Shown here: piece after piece, positions 1 to 9,031 of the stretch
Numbering within the stretch: position 1 is the stretch's first letter
Layout of the letters: every line of letters begins with the position of its first letter
Origin: Faecalibacterium sp. An121
GTDB taxonomy: Bacteria; Bacillota; Clostridia; Oscillospirales; Ruminococcaceae
Assembly (NCBI RefSeq): GCF_002160915.1
Contig: NZ_NFLM01000004.1
Location: forward strand, 62,001-126,000
DNA: 64,000 bases
Direction of reading: 5' to 3'
Made by a program: the position numbers and the translations under genes
Notes under the pieces: model-generated
The model's database searches: none
The model's input: only the letters and a program-made list of their open reading frames with translations
What the model was told of the DNA's origin: nothing

Positions 1-478
1 TCTGGCGGGAAATAAGTTCATCCTTTTCTCCGTAGAGGATCTCGGTGGGGACATTCCACTGGATGGGATGTTCCCGCACATAGACAAGGTACTTCCAGGA
101 AAGTGTCTGGCCAAAACTGGTGGCGATTTCCCCGCGGGCCTGCAATTCCGCCTCAGATACGCCAGCCCAAGACATCATATCCAGAATCAGACGCTCCATA
201 TCCAGGACCGGTGAAATCAGCAGTGCTTTTTCGATGGGACGGTCTTGCAGCGCCAGCATCCCAAAATAGGCCCCCATGCTGTTGGCAAGCAGCCAGATTT
301 GGCTGTGTGTGCGGCTGGCTTCCTCATAAGCAGCCTGGATGACAGGCAGGGCGTCCCATGGGTATTGCTGGGGATATTCCACCCCGATCAGGTCCAAGTC
401 AGGGCAGATGGCCCGGTATTGCTCCGCTTCCTGCGGGTTGCCGCCCTGGCCATGGATATACAAAATGGCTTGTGTCAT
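1..478 (-). CDS. Alpha/beta hydrolase, 3' end outside the window
   Basis: The first 159 residues are present and the gene runs off the left edge. The protein starts MTQAILYIHGQGG, with the HG pair that usually forms part of the oxyanion hole. It has a nucleophile elbow ANSMG with Ser67, and an acid-loop motif GEKDE with Asp153, so it looks like a small cytoplasmic serine hydrolase or esterase of the YqiA/RBBP9 size class. The catalytic His would lie beyond the edge. The start is the ATG at 478, preceded by AAAGGAG. It is the last visible gene after radA and the methyltransferase remnant. The substrate cannot be told from sequence. Confidence 0.75.
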   Translation of the reverse strand, partial: MTQAILYIHGQGGNPQEAEQYRAICPDLDLIGVEYPQQYPWDALPVIQAAYEEASRTHSQIWLLANSMGAYFGMLALQDRPIEKALLISPVLDMERLILDMMSWAGVSEAELQARGEIATSFGQTLSWKYLVYVREHPIQWNVPTEILYGEKDELISRQ

Positions 479-514
479 ATACTGTTTCTCCTTTGTTTGA
501 CGTCTGCGCGCCGT

Positions 515-1036
515 TTATCCGTCTTTTTTTCGCAGCTCGGCCATGGCCGCATAGTGCTGCACTTCAAAGGACGCGGGGGCGATTTGGGCAAGCAGCGCCA
601 GATGCTCCTTTTCCCACTGCGCAACGGCCTCGGCGGACAGGGATGCGCCCACACCGCGGCAGGATCTCATCCGTCCATGCCAGCTTTCCCGGGTAAAGGG
701 CAGGCGGAGCCTGTATTCCTCGTGGCTGATCAGATCAAATGCATCCCGATAGCACGCAGGGATCGGGATGGGGCGGACGGTCTCCCCTGCACCGCTCCAC
801 TGGGGATTGTATTGCAGAACCAGTTTTTCGCTCGCCTCTGCGATGAGATCTTCCGAGGGCAGCCATGCCATATACAGCAGCAGAAGGCGGCCTCCCGGCC
901 TGAGGACACGGCAGAGCCTGGGCATCAGTCTGGCGTGGTCGAAATACCAAAAGCACTGGCAGGCCGTGACCACATCAAAGCTGCCCGCCGGGAAGTCGAT
1001 CTCCTCAGCGGCCATGGTCCTGTAATCGATCGCCAT
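515..1036 (-). pseudogene. N-terminally truncated class I SAM methyltransferase
   Basis: The remaining 173 codons match the second half of a small-molecule methyltransferase (Methyltransf_11/25 type): AAEEIDFPAGSFDVVTACQCF corresponds to motifs II-III, and VLRPGGRL to the post-motif segment. The glycine-rich SAM-binding motif I and the N-terminal helices, about 80 residues, are missing. The first ATG lies only 10 bases after the radA stop, and an in-frame TAG sits two codons before it, so no upstream start is possible. The ATG has no well-spaced Shine-Dalgarno. It is most likely the surviving 3' part of a gene cut at the radA junction. The product, if made, could not bind SAM normally. Confidence 0.7.
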
Positions 1037-1046
1037 TCCCTACCGG

Positions 1047-2447
1047 TCACCCCGCCTTCAAAACAGCGATGGCGTCCGCGACATAGGCGGCGCCAAGGAG
1101 CTGCAGCCCCGGATAGTCTGCCGGGTCGATGTGGCGGAGGCTTGGCTTGGGGATGATGGCCTGTTCAAACCCGATCCGCTCTGCCTCCCGCAGACGCTGC
1201 TCGATGTTGGGCACACTGCGAACCTCGCCCCCCAGTCCCACTTCACCGATGGCGATCAGCTTGTCGCTGACCGGCCTGTCCAGCAGGGACGAGATCATAC
1301 TCAGGCAGACGGCCAGGTCACAGGAGGTGTCCCGCAGGGCGATGCCGCCGACGATATTGACATAGACGTCCAGATTGCCAAAGAAATACCCAGCCCGGCG
1401 CTCCAGTACAGCCAGCAGCAAGCTGACCCGGTTGTAGTCGTAGCCGGTACAGGCCCGCCGGGGCGATGGAAAGGTGGTTTTGGCGGCCAGGGCCTGGATC
1501 TCACTGAGGATGGGGCGGGTGCCCTCTATGGTGCAGGCTACGCAGTTGCCCGACACCCCCAGAGGCCGTCCCTCCAGCAGCATCTGGGAAGGGTTGGCGA
1601 TTTCGGTCAGGCCCTTGCCGGTCATGTCGAACATGCCGATCTCATTGGTGGAGCCGTAGCGGTTTTTGGCTGCCCGCAGGATGCGGTAGGGCAGCATCTT
1701 GTCCCCCTCAAAATAGAGGACGGTATCCACGATGTGCTCCATCACCTTGGGGCCGGCAATGCCGCCATCCTTATTCACATGGCCCACCAGGAAAAGCGGG
1801 ATCTCCTGCTTTTTGGCCACCGCCAGCAGCCGTGCGGTGCTCTCCTTCACCTGGCTGACGGTGCCTGCCGACGAGGAGATATCGGCGCAGCGCATGGTCT
1901 GGATGGAGTCGATCACCACCAGATCGGGACGCTCTTTCTCGATCAGGCCGCAGATCTCATCCACATCGTTCTCGGCAGCCAGGTAGATGTTCTGCTGGGG
2001 GATGTTCAGACGGGCTGCCCGCAGCTTGACCTGGCGCACCGATTCCTCTCCTGTGATATACAGCACCGTGTAGCGGTCCGAGATAGCCCCGCAGAGCTGG
2101 AGCAGCATGGTGGACTTGCCCACCCCCGGTTCGCCGCTGAGCAGGACGACCCCGCCCAGCACGATGCCGCCTCCCAGCACCCGGTCCAGCTCGGTGATGC
2201 CGGTGATGATGCGGCTCTTTTCCTCGGTGGTGCTGATATCGGCCAGCCGCCGGGCGGTCAGGCTGGTGACTCCCTCCTGCCGCGGTGGGGCTTTGCCGGC
2301 GGGGGTCCCCGTTTTGGGCGCCTCGGCCACGACGTCTTCGCTCATGGTGTTCCAGCTGCCGCAGCTGGGGCAGCGGCCCATCCAGCGGGGGCTGGTCTCG
2401 CCGCAGCTGGAGCATACATAAATGGTTTTCAGTTTGGGCTCTTTCAT
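1047..2447 (-). CDS. radA: DNA repair protein RadA (Sms)
   Basis: RadA is a RecA-like ATPase that drives branch migration of recombination intermediates in the cytoplasm. This 466-residue protein has the normal length and order: an N-terminal C4 zinc finger (Cys12, 15, 26, 29), Walker A GEPGVGKST at 105-113, the RadA-specific KNRYG motif near residue 260, and a C-terminal Lon-like domain. The start ATG follows AGAGGACCGGAC, and a promoter lies at 2494-2522. It is the first gene of a unit that continues into the methyltransferase remnant and the hydrolase. Confidence 0.97.
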   Translation of the reverse strand: MKEPKLKTIYVCSSCGETSPRWMGRCPSCGSWNTMSEDVVAEAPKTGTPAGKAPPRQEGVTSLTARRLADISTTEEKSRIITGITELDRVLGGGIVLGGVVLLSGEPGVGKSTMLLQLCGAISDRYTVLYITGEESVRQVKLRAARLNIPQQNIYLAAENDVDEICGLIEKERPDLVVIDSIQTMRCADISSSAGTVSQVKESTARLLAVAKKQEIPLFLVGHVNKDGGIAGPKVMEHIVDTVLYFEGDKMLPYRILRAAKNRYGSTNEIGMFDMTGKGLTEIANPSQMLLEGRPLGVSGNCVACTIEGTRPILSEIQALAAKTTFPSPRRACTGYDYNRVSLLLAVLERRAGYFFGNLDVYVNIVGGIALRDTSCDLAVCLSMISSLLDRPVSDKLIAIGEVGLGGEVRSVPNIEQRLREAERIGFEQAIIPKPSLRHIDPADYPGLQLLGAAYVADAIAVLKAG

Positions 2448-2493
2448 GTCCGGTCCTCTTCATTTGCTTTATAAAAACAGCGATATTGCCTTT

Positions 2494-2522
2494 ATGATAC
2501 CACGGCCGGACCATTGCTGCAA
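2494..2522 (-). promoter_or_regulatory. Sigma-A promoter of radA
   Basis: On the minus strand a -35 box TTGCAG (2517-2522) and a -10 box TATCAT (2494-2499) are separated by 17 bases, about 45 bases before the radA start codon. Confidence 0.6.
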
Positions 2523-2530
2523 GCGCAGAG

Positions 2531-2574
2531 CCAAACAGCCCCTCTTCTGGGCCAAAAACCCGGGAGAGGGGCTG
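2531..2574 (-). terminator. Hairpin terminator after the SpoIIM-like gene
   Basis: A 10-base stem CAGCCCCTCT/AGAGGGGCTG (2536-2545 with 2565-2574) follows the end of the gene at 2578 and is followed on the minus strand by a short TTTGG. The U-tract is weak, but the position between two units, just upstream of the radA promoter, fits termination. Confidence 0.55.
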
Positions 2575-2577
2575 TGT

Positions 2578-3354
2578 TCAAATCTGTCCCAGCTGCCCGG
2601 CAAGGCAGGCCAGGGCGGTGGATATCCCGCAGACCGGCAGGAAAAACACGTTCAACGCCAGATACTGTCCCAGCAGCCGCCTGGCCCCGGCGGCGTGCGT
2701 GCCGCTTTTGGCCCCGAAAGCAGCCCGCTGCAGCCGGCCGCTGACACGGAGGGCCGATGCGCCAAACAGGCACAGGCAGGTGACGGCGGCAGCGGTGGGC
2801 AGTCCGGCCAGGGCCAGGGTGGCCACCGCCGGCTGCCAACTGGCCTGCAGGACCAGTTCCAGCCCGATGATCCCCGCGCCCAGCCCAAAGAGCATGGCAA
2901 ACAGATAGATCATCAAGGGGCCGAAGGCGGACAGGCCCAACAGCAGCAGGACAGTGGCGCCCCCCGCCACGGTGAGATACTCGGCCCCGAACAGGCGCCA
3001 GACCGCCCCCGGCTCGTCCAGGGTGAAAAGGCCCTTCCAGCTATCCAGATAGGCCGACACCAGCAGTTGCTCGCTGCTCTGGCAGCGGGCTAGCACCACA
3101 CCGGCCAGCAGGGTACCAAAGAGATAGGAGGCCGCCAGCACGGCGCAGTCCCACGGCAGGGTCCTGCTGCGGGCAGCGGCTTTGGCGGCGCCGGGGCAGC
3201 CGTCCCGCCCCGGCCCGGACTGGGTGCCGGAGGGCGAAGCGCTCTCCTTTCGGAAGGGCGCTGTATCCCGGGGCGCGGCGGCAGGCTGTGCCGCCGGCAG
3301 TGCGCCCGACGGCGCAGTCAGAGCGTTGGGAACGGATTCCTGATAGACCCACAT
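2578..3354 (-). CDS. Multipass membrane protein, possibly SpoIIM-like
   Basis: This protein of 258 residues has a hydrophilic, Ala/Pro-rich N-terminus of about 85 residues followed by four or five hydrophobic segments. The arrangement (a helix, a loop rich in small polar residues, then closely spaced helices with FGPLMIYLFAMLFGLG) resembles stage II sporulation protein M, which works with SpoIID/SpoIIP in engulfment, but similarity is too weak to name it. The ATG at 3354 follows AGGAGG by nine bases. It lies downstream of the TIGR04086 gene in the same direction and ends at a terminator. Alternatively it is an unrelated membrane protein. Confidence 0.5.
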   Translation of the reverse strand: MWVYQESVPNALTAPSGALPAAQPAAAPRDTAPFRKESASPSGTQSGPGRDGCPGAAKAAARSRTLPWDCAVLAASYLFGTLLAGVVLARCQSSEQLLVSAYLDSWKGLFTLDEPGAVWRLFGAEYLTVAGGATVLLLLGLSAFGPLMIYLFAMLFGLGAGIIGLELVLQASWQPAVATLALAGLPTAAAVTCLCLFGASALRVSGRLQRAAFGAKSGTHAAGARRLLGQYLALNVFFLPVCGISTALACLAGQLGQI

Positions 3355-3432
3355 AGAACTTGTCCTCCTGGCTGAGCCGGGCTGCCCAAGGGGCCCGGCC
3401 GACTGTTTTCTGATCCATGGGCGGACCCGGGC

Positions 3433-3828
3433 TCACCGGCGGCGTCTGGGGGCGGCGCACAGGATGCCGGCATAGCCGCCTGCACCGCCAAAGAACAAAA
3501 GCAACAGCAGCCGAAGCAGCAGGCCGAGGCCGGGGGCGCTGCCGCTGATCAGCCGGATGCACAGCAGCACCAGGCCGTAAAGCAGCCCCAGCAGCCCGCC
3601 CCAGAGCAGGCCGCGGCTTTTTTGCAGCAGACCCAGCACCCAGCCGCCCAGCAGGCTGCCTGCGCAGACCGCTGCGGTGGCAAAAGGCCAGGCAGCCGGC
3701 GGACCAAGCCCCCGGGAAACCATCAGGGATGCCAGGGCCGCCCCACAGGCGGCAGTCCCGGCCAAAGCGGCCCCCAAAGCGGCCAGCAGATGGAACAGTA
3801 CGGACAGACGGATGGTTTTTGCAGACAT
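3433..3828 (-). CDS. TIGR04086-type small membrane protein
   Basis: About 131 residues, nearly all hydrophobic, with four predicted membrane segments and a short basic C-terminus (RRRR). Length, topology and position directly after yajC fit the TIGR04086 family, whose function is unknown. I chose the ATG at 3828 rather than an upstream in-frame ATG at 3897 because AGGGAGG stands 9 bases before it. That ribosome binding site lies inside the 3' arm of a terminator-like hairpin (see 3829-3870), so expression may depend on that structure. Confidence 0.75.
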   Translation of the reverse strand: MSAKTIRLSVLFHLLAALGAALAGTAACGAALASLMVSRGLGPPAAWPFATAAVCAGSLLGGWVLGLLQKSRGLLWGGLLGLLYGLVLLCIRLISGSAPGLGLLLRLLLLLFFGGAGGYAGILCAAPRRRR

Positions 3829-3870
3829 AAAAACGCGCCTCCCTGCACTATCTCTATGCAGAAAGGCGCG
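3829..3870 (-). terminator. Terminator hairpin between yajC and the next gene, covering its ribosome binding site
   Basis: On the minus strand, arms CGCGCCT and AGGCGCG (3864-3870 and 3834-3840), and inner arms CTGCA/TGCAG, form a stem with one 2x2 internal loop. It is followed directly by TTTTT (3829-3833) and then the ATG of the TIGR04086 gene. The 3' arm contains the AGGGAGG Shine-Dalgarno. It can act as the yajC terminator and, in read-through RNA, as a lid on the next start. Confidence 0.7.
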
Positions 3871-3908
3871 CTGTATATGCCTTGGGACCGTTTGCAAAGG
3901 GGTGGAGA

Positions 3909-4235
3909 TTACTTTTTGGCCTTCTCAGACTTGGAAGCCGATGCAGGGGCGTTGTCCATGTTCAGCTTTTCCACAGAGCCAATGGCCGTCTTGGTGAAGC
4001 GGATCTTGACGCGGTCGCTGCCGGTCTCCAGGACAAAGGTATCGTCCTTGATGGCGACCACACGGCCGATGACACCGCCGATGGTGGTCACCTGATCACC
4101 GATCTCCAGGCTGTTGCGCATGGCTGCGTCTTTTTTCTCCTGCTTCTTCTGAGGACGGTAGATCATGAAGTAGAGCAGGACCACCATCAGTGCAAGAGTA
4201 AAAAACAAGCTGAGCATACTTTCTGTGCCAGTCAT
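3909..4235 (-). CDS. yajC: Preprotein translocase subunit YajC
   Basis: YajC is a small single-pass protein associated with the SecDF-YidC part of the Sec translocon. The 108-residue product has one N-terminal membrane helix (about residues 7-23), then the family signature FMIYRPQKKQEK, and a cytosolic domain with GDQVTTIGGVIG. The ATG follows GAGAGGAG. It has its own promoter (4271-4299) although tgt lies directly upstream, the usual tgt-yajC order. The secDF gene that often follows is 33 kb away here. Confidence 0.95.
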   Translation of the reverse strand: MTGTESMLSLFFTLALMVVLLYFMIYRPQKKQEKKDAAMRNSLEIGDQVTTIGGVIGRVVAIKDDTFVLETGSDRVKIRFTKTAIGSVEKLNMDNAPASASKSEKAKK

Positions 4236-4270
4236 TCCAAAAATTCTCCTCTCAAAATTCGTTTATCGTT

Positions 4271-4299
4271 ATTATACCGGTTTATGCGGCAGGATGCAA
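4271..4299 (-). promoter_or_regulatory. Sigma-A promoter of yajC
   Basis: -35 TTGCAT (4294-4299) and -10 TATAAT (4271-4276) are separated by 17 bases on the minus strand, in the short tgt-yajC gap. Confidence 0.7.
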
Positions 4300-4325
4300 G
4301 GCCAAAACGGCAAATCCTTGCAAAA

Positions 4326-5510
<1,185 letters not shown>

Positions 5511-5547
5511 TTATGCGGACAGAGCCGCATTTGATACATACTGCCAT

Positions 5548-5576
5548 ATTATACCTGCTGCGGACGGTTTTTGCAA
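5548..5576 (-). promoter_or_regulatory. Sigma-A promoter of tgt
   Basis: -35 TTGCAA (5571-5576) and a perfect -10 TATAAT (5548-5553) are separated by 17 bases on the minus strand. The -10 box overlaps the stop codon of the AraC-type remnant, so the promoter may be what has kept this piece of DNA. Confidence 0.7.
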
Positions 5577-5803
5577 CCATCCGGCGGTATTTCCCGGGCC
5601 CGGGCGCGATATTCCCGGGGCGTACAGCGGTAAGCCCGGCGGAAAAGCGATGCAAAATGGCTGGGGCTCCCAAACCCCACGGCCATACAGATATCCGTGA
5701 TGGGCTGGTCGGTGCCCTCCAGCAGTTCCGCCGCCTTTTTCAGAGCGTCTCCGCCGTCTCTGAAAAACCGATGGAGCCAGCCCGCCGGGCCGGCTTCCGA
5801 CTG
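5549..5803 (-). pseudogene. Remnant of an AraC-family regulator (DNA-binding domain only)
   Basis: In this frame 84 codons end at TAA (5549-5551) and read as the C-terminal half of an AraC/XylS DNA-binding domain: ALKKAAELLEGTDQPITDIC, then MAVGFGSPSHFASLFRRAY, then CTPREYRAR, matching the helix F and helix 7 signature of the family. An in-frame TGA at 5804-5806 precedes it and there is no ATG or ribosome binding site, so the ligand-binding domain and the first helix-turn-helix are absent. The rest of the 5472-6009 stretch holds the tgt and acetyltransferase promoters and no other coding signal. Confidence 0.75.
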
Positions 5804-5918
5804 TCAAAAAAGGTCTCGACCGCGCGCATTTTTGCCGTCCGGCCGGGACCTTTTTGCGGCCTGCAGAGCGTGAAAGGCTTTCAACTTCCGCGGCATATGG
5901 CATAAGAAAAGTCAGCTC

Positions 5919-5947
5919 TGGTCAAACCGGCGGTTGTCCATTATAAT
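5919..5947 (+). promoter_or_regulatory. Promoter of the acetyltransferase gene
   Basis: -35 TGGTCA (5919-5924) and -10 TATAAT (5942-5947) are separated by 17 bases, 62 bases before the start at 6010. Confidence 0.55.
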
Positions 5948-6009
5948 AGGTGCATAGAACTGCGGCGCCTCTGACCGCCGCAGCGGATCTCAGGAGGTTG
6001 AACGATCCA

Positions 6010-6630
6010 ATGACTGAAAAAGAAAAGATGCATTGTGTGGAACTGTACCTGCCGGGGGACCCCGAAATCGTCCGGGAACAGACCGCCTGTTTGGAAAAAC
6101 TGTATGCATACAACCAGACCCGCCCCACCCAGTCTGAACTGCGTGCGGCCCTGCTGCAGGAGATGTTCGCTGAAGTGGGCGAAGGATGCTATATCGAGCC
6201 TCCTCTCCACGCCAACTTCGGAGGCCATCATGTCCACTTCGGCAAAAATGTCTATGCCAATTTCAACCTGACCATGGTGGATGACACCCACATTTACGTG
6301 GGGGACAATACGATGTTTGGCCCCAATGTGGTCCTGTGTTCGGCCAGCCACCCCGTCCTGCCCGGCCTGCGCCAAAAGGGCTATCAGTACAATGCGCCCA
6401 TCCGCATTGGGAAAAACTGCTGGTTGGGGGCAGGCGCGATGGTCATGCCCGGTATCACCATCGGAGACAACACGGTGGTAGGCGCCGGCAGTGTGGTGAC
6501 CAAAGATCTGCCCGCCAACGTGGTGGCCGTGGGCAATCCCTGCCGCATCCTGCGCCAGATCGGCGAGCGGGACCGGGAGACCTATTTCAGGGACCACAAG
6601 ATCCCCGAGGAACTGCTGGCCCTGCTCTGA
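6010..6630 (+). CDS. Maltose/galactoside O-acetyltransferase family protein
   Basis: A 206-residue cytoplasmic left-handed beta-helix (hexapeptide-repeat) acetyltransferase that uses acetyl-CoA. After an N-terminal Mac domain (residues 1-60, LYLPGDPEIV) come repeats such as VHFGKNVYANFN, VYVGDNTMFG-type turns, the catalytic His in SASHP, and the closing NCWLGAGAMVMPG and VVGAGSVVTKD. Length and motifs fit Maa/LacA; acceptor sugar cannot be assigned. The start is ATG 6010, behind CAGGAGG. It stands alone between two promoters and a bidirectional terminator, next to the AraC remnant that may once have controlled it. Confidence 0.88.
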   Translation: MTEKEKMHCVELYLPGDPEIVREQTACLEKLYAYNQTRPTQSELRAALLQEMFAEVGEGCYIEPPLHANFGGHHVHFGKNVYANFNLTMVDDTHIYVGDNTMFGPNVVLCSASHPVLPGLRQKGYQYNAPIRIGKNCWLGAGAMVMPGITIGDNTVVGAGSVVTKDLPANVVAVGNPCRILRQIGERDRETYFRDHKIPEELLALL

Positions 6631-6636
6631 CGCGCC

Positions 6637-6670
6637 AAAAAGCCCGTGTGCTGTGTGCACACGGGCTTTC
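6637..6670. terminator. Bidirectional terminator between the acetyltransferase and queA
   Basis: Arms AGCCCGTGTGC (6641-6651) and GCACACGGGCT (6657-6667) form an 11-base stem flanked by A-rich and T-rich runs, so it can stop both the plus gene ending at 6630 and queA ending at 6682. Confidence 0.8.
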
Positions 6671-6681
6671 CTGGCTTTTTG

Positions 6682-7710
6682 TCAGATGATCAGCATGGCG
6701 TCGCCGAAGGAGAAAAAGCGGTATTTCTCATCCACCGCGATCTTGTAGGCCGCCATGGTCTTGTCGTAGCCGTAGAAGGCTGACACCAGCATGATCAGGG
6801 TGCTCTCGGGCAGATGGAAGTTGGTGATCAGGCCGTCGATGCAGCGGAACGGCACACCGGGATAGAGAAAGATGCTGGTGTTGCCGCTGCAGGCCCGGAT
6901 CTCCCCATAGCGGGCTGCCACAGCTTCCAGGGTGCGGCAGCTGGTGGTGCCCACCGCGATGACCCTGCGGCCTGCCGCCTTGGCCTGCTGGATCTGCCGG
7001 GCGGTGTCCTCGCTGATGGAATACCATTCGCTGTGCATTTTGTGGTCGGTGATCTCGTCCTCCTGCACCGGGCGGAAGGTGCCAAGCCCCACATGCAGGG
7101 TCACCTCTGCGATGCCGACCCCTTTGGCCCGGATGACGTCCATCAGCTCGGGGGTGAAATGCAGGCCGGCCGTGGGGGCCGCAGCGCTGCCCAGCTCTTT
7201 GGCATAGACCGTCTGGTACTGGCTCTGATCCTCCAGCTGTTTGGTGATGTAAGGGGGCAGGGGCATTTTTCCAAAGAGGTCCAGCTTTTCATAGAGGGTC
7301 TCAGTATCGTACCGGAAAGTGACCAGCTTGTTGCCGTCCTCCAGGGTGTCGTCCACCGTGGCCGTCAGGGTCCCGTCGCCAAAGGAGATGATGTTGCCGG
7401 GGTGCATCCGCTTGCCGGGCTTGGCCAGGCATTCCCACTGATCCCCCTTCACCTGGCGGAGCAGCAGAAGTTCGCAGACAGCCCCGGTCGGCTGCTTGAC
7501 CCCGATGATCCGGGCGGGCAGGACTTTGGAATTGTTCACCACCAGCAAGTCCCCCGGCATAAGATAGTCCGGGAGATCGTGGAAGATGCGGTGCTCGATG
7601 CGCTCGCTGTCCCTGTGCAGCACCATCAGCCGGGCCGAATCCCGGGGGTCGGCCGGTTCCTGCGCGATCTGTTCTTTGGGGAGATCGTACCAAAAATCTT
7701 TTTTCAACAT
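6682..7710 (-). CDS. queA: S-adenosylmethionine:tRNA ribosyltransferase-isomerase QueA
   Basis: QueA transfers and isomerises the ribosyl part of SAM onto preQ1-tRNA to give epoxyqueuosine. The 342-residue protein has the usual length. Recognisable segments are the N-terminal FWYDLPKEQIAQEP and RDSARLMVL, the central AAPTAGLHFTPEL, VGLGTFRPV, and the C-terminal TNFHLPESTLIMLVSAF and YRFFSFGDAMLI. The start ATG at 7710 follows AAAGGCG. The promoter at 7770-7799 faces that of asd. Confidence 0.97.
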   Translation of the reverse strand: MLKKDFWYDLPKEQIAQEPADPRDSARLMVLHRDSERIEHRIFHDLPDYLMPGDLLVVNNSKVLPARIIGVKQPTGAVCELLLLRQVKGDQWECLAKPGKRMHPGNIISFGDGTLTATVDDTLEDGNKLVTFRYDTETLYEKLDLFGKMPLPPYITKQLEDQSQYQTVYAKELGSAAAPTAGLHFTPELMDVIRAKGVGIAEVTLHVGLGTFRPVQEDEITDHKMHSEWYSISEDTARQIQQAKAAGRRVIAVGTTSCRTLEAVAARYGEIRACSGNTSIFLYPGVPFRCIDGLITNFHLPESTLIMLVSAFYGYDKTMAAYKIAVDEKYRFFSFGDAMLII

Positions 7711-7735
7711 GGGATGTATTCGCCTTTCCAGTGGG

Positions 7736-7765
7736 TTGACACGGAAGCCGTATCAATGATATCAT
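7736..7765 (+). promoter_or_regulatory. Promoter of the asd-dapA-dapB cluster
   Basis: A consensus -35 TTGACA (7736-7741) is followed after 18 bases by -10 TATCAT (7760-7765). The leader to the asd start at 7889 is about 115 bases; I see no lysine-riboswitch core in it. Confidence 0.55.
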
Positions 7766-7769
7766 AAGT

Positions 7770-7799
7770 TTTATACAACTGGTCTTTATTATATTGCAA
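7770..7799 (-). promoter_or_regulatory. Promoter of queA, divergent from asd
   Basis: On the minus strand -35 TTGCAA (7794-7799) and -10 TATAAA (7770-7775) are 18 bases apart. Its -10 box is only four bases from the -10 box of the plus-strand asd promoter. Confidence 0.5.
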
Positions 7800-7888
7800 C
7801 ACAATCCTGTTTGCAAGCCGCCCAGGGTTTAAATCCGGCAATTTTTTGCAAATGGGTATCCTGTTTTTTGAAAGGAAAGGTGCTGGAA

Positions 7889-8971
7889 ATGGAAAAAACG
7901 TACAAAGTGGGCATTGTAGGCGCCACCGGCATGGTGGGCCAGCGCTTTGTCACCCTGCTGGAGAACCATCCCTGGTTCAAGCTGACGGTGCTGGCGGCCT
8001 CCAGCCGCAGCGCAGGCAAGACCTATCAGGAGGCTGTGGGCAGCCGCTGGGCCATGCCCACCCCCATGCCCGCGTGCGTCAAAGAGATGGTGGTGCAGGA
8101 CGCCGCCCAGGTGGAGCAGATCGCCAGCCAGGTGGACTTTGTTTTCTGCGCGGTGAATATGCCCAAAAACGAGATCAAGGCGATGGAGGAGGCTTACGCC
8201 AAGGCCGAGTGCCCTGTGGTCTCCAACAACAGCGCCAACCGCTTTACCCCCGACGTCCCCATGGTGGTGCCCGAGATCAACGCCGGCCACATCGACATCA
8301 TCCCCGCCCAGCGCCGCCGGCTGGGCACCAAGCGCGGCTTCATCGCGGTCAAATCCAACTGCAGCCTGCAGAGTTATGTACCCGCCTTCCATCCTCTGAT
8401 GAAGGATTTCGGGGTCACCAAGGCCCTGGTGTGCACCTACCAGGCCATCTCGGGCGCAGGCAAGACCTTTGACCGGATGCCCGAGATCATCGACAACGTG
8501 ATCCCCTATATCGGCGGCGAGGAAGAAAAGAGCGAGCAGGAGCCTCTCAAGCTGTGGGGCCATATCGAAGGGGACCGGATCGTCAACGCCGACGGCCCTG
8601 TCATCACGGCCCAGTGCTTCCGTGTGCCGGTATCGGATGGCCATACGGCGGCGGTCTTTGTCAGCTTTGCGAAGAAGCCCACCAAAGAGCAGATCCTGGA
8701 GGCATGGAAAAACTTCCGCGGCACCGCTCAGGAGCTGGATCTGCCCAGCGCGCCCAAGCAGTTCCTGCATTACTTTGAGGAAAACGACCGTCCCCAGCCC
8801 AAACTGGACCGGGATACCGAGCACGGTATGGCCGTCTGCATCGGCCGCCTGCGGGAAGATACTATCTTTGACTACAAATTTGCCTGCATGAGCCACAACA
8901 CCCTGCGGGGTGCGGCCGGCGGCGGCGTGCTGCTGGCCGAGCTGCTGGCGGCAAAGGGATATCTGGACTGA
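7889..8971 (+). CDS. asd: Aspartate-semialdehyde dehydrogenase
   Basis: Asd reduces aspartyl phosphate to aspartate semialdehyde with NADPH, the branch point to lysine/diaminopimelate, threonine and methionine. The 360-residue protein begins with the nucleotide-binding loop [13 protein letters not shown], has the catalytic Cys158 in KSNCSLQ, and the active-site loop AISGAGKTF. The insert around [15 protein letters not shown] and the SNC-type active site resemble the archaeal/fungal subfamily rather than the E. coli enzyme. The start is the ATG at 7889, behind AAAGGAAAGG. dapA and dapB follow in the same direction. Confidence 0.96.
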   Translation: MEKTYKVGIVGATGMVGQRFVTLLENHPWFKLTVLAASSRSAGKTYQEAVGSRWAMPTPMPACVKEMVVQDAAQVEQIASQVDFVFCAVNMPKNEIKAMEEAYAKAECPVVSNNSANRFTPDVPMVVPEINAGHIDIIPAQRRRLGTKRGFIAVKSNCSLQSYVPAFHPLMKDFGVTKALVCTYQAISGAGKTFDRMPEIIDNVIPYIGGEEEKSEQEPLKLWGHIEGDRIVNADGPVITAQCFRVPVSDGHTAAVFVSFAKKPTKEQILEAWKNFRGTAQELDLPSAPKQFLHYFEENDRPQPKLDRDTEHGMAVCIGRLREDTIFDYKFACMSHNTLRGAAGGGVLLAELLAAKGYLD

Positions 8972-9031
8972 CGGCGCCGCCCGGCCCTGCTTTGCCGCAC
9001 ATACAATCCAACACAAAAGGAGAGCCTTAGT

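Noticed and set aside
7766-7888. Lysine riboswitch before asd
   Set aside because: The leader is too short and lacks the conserved core.
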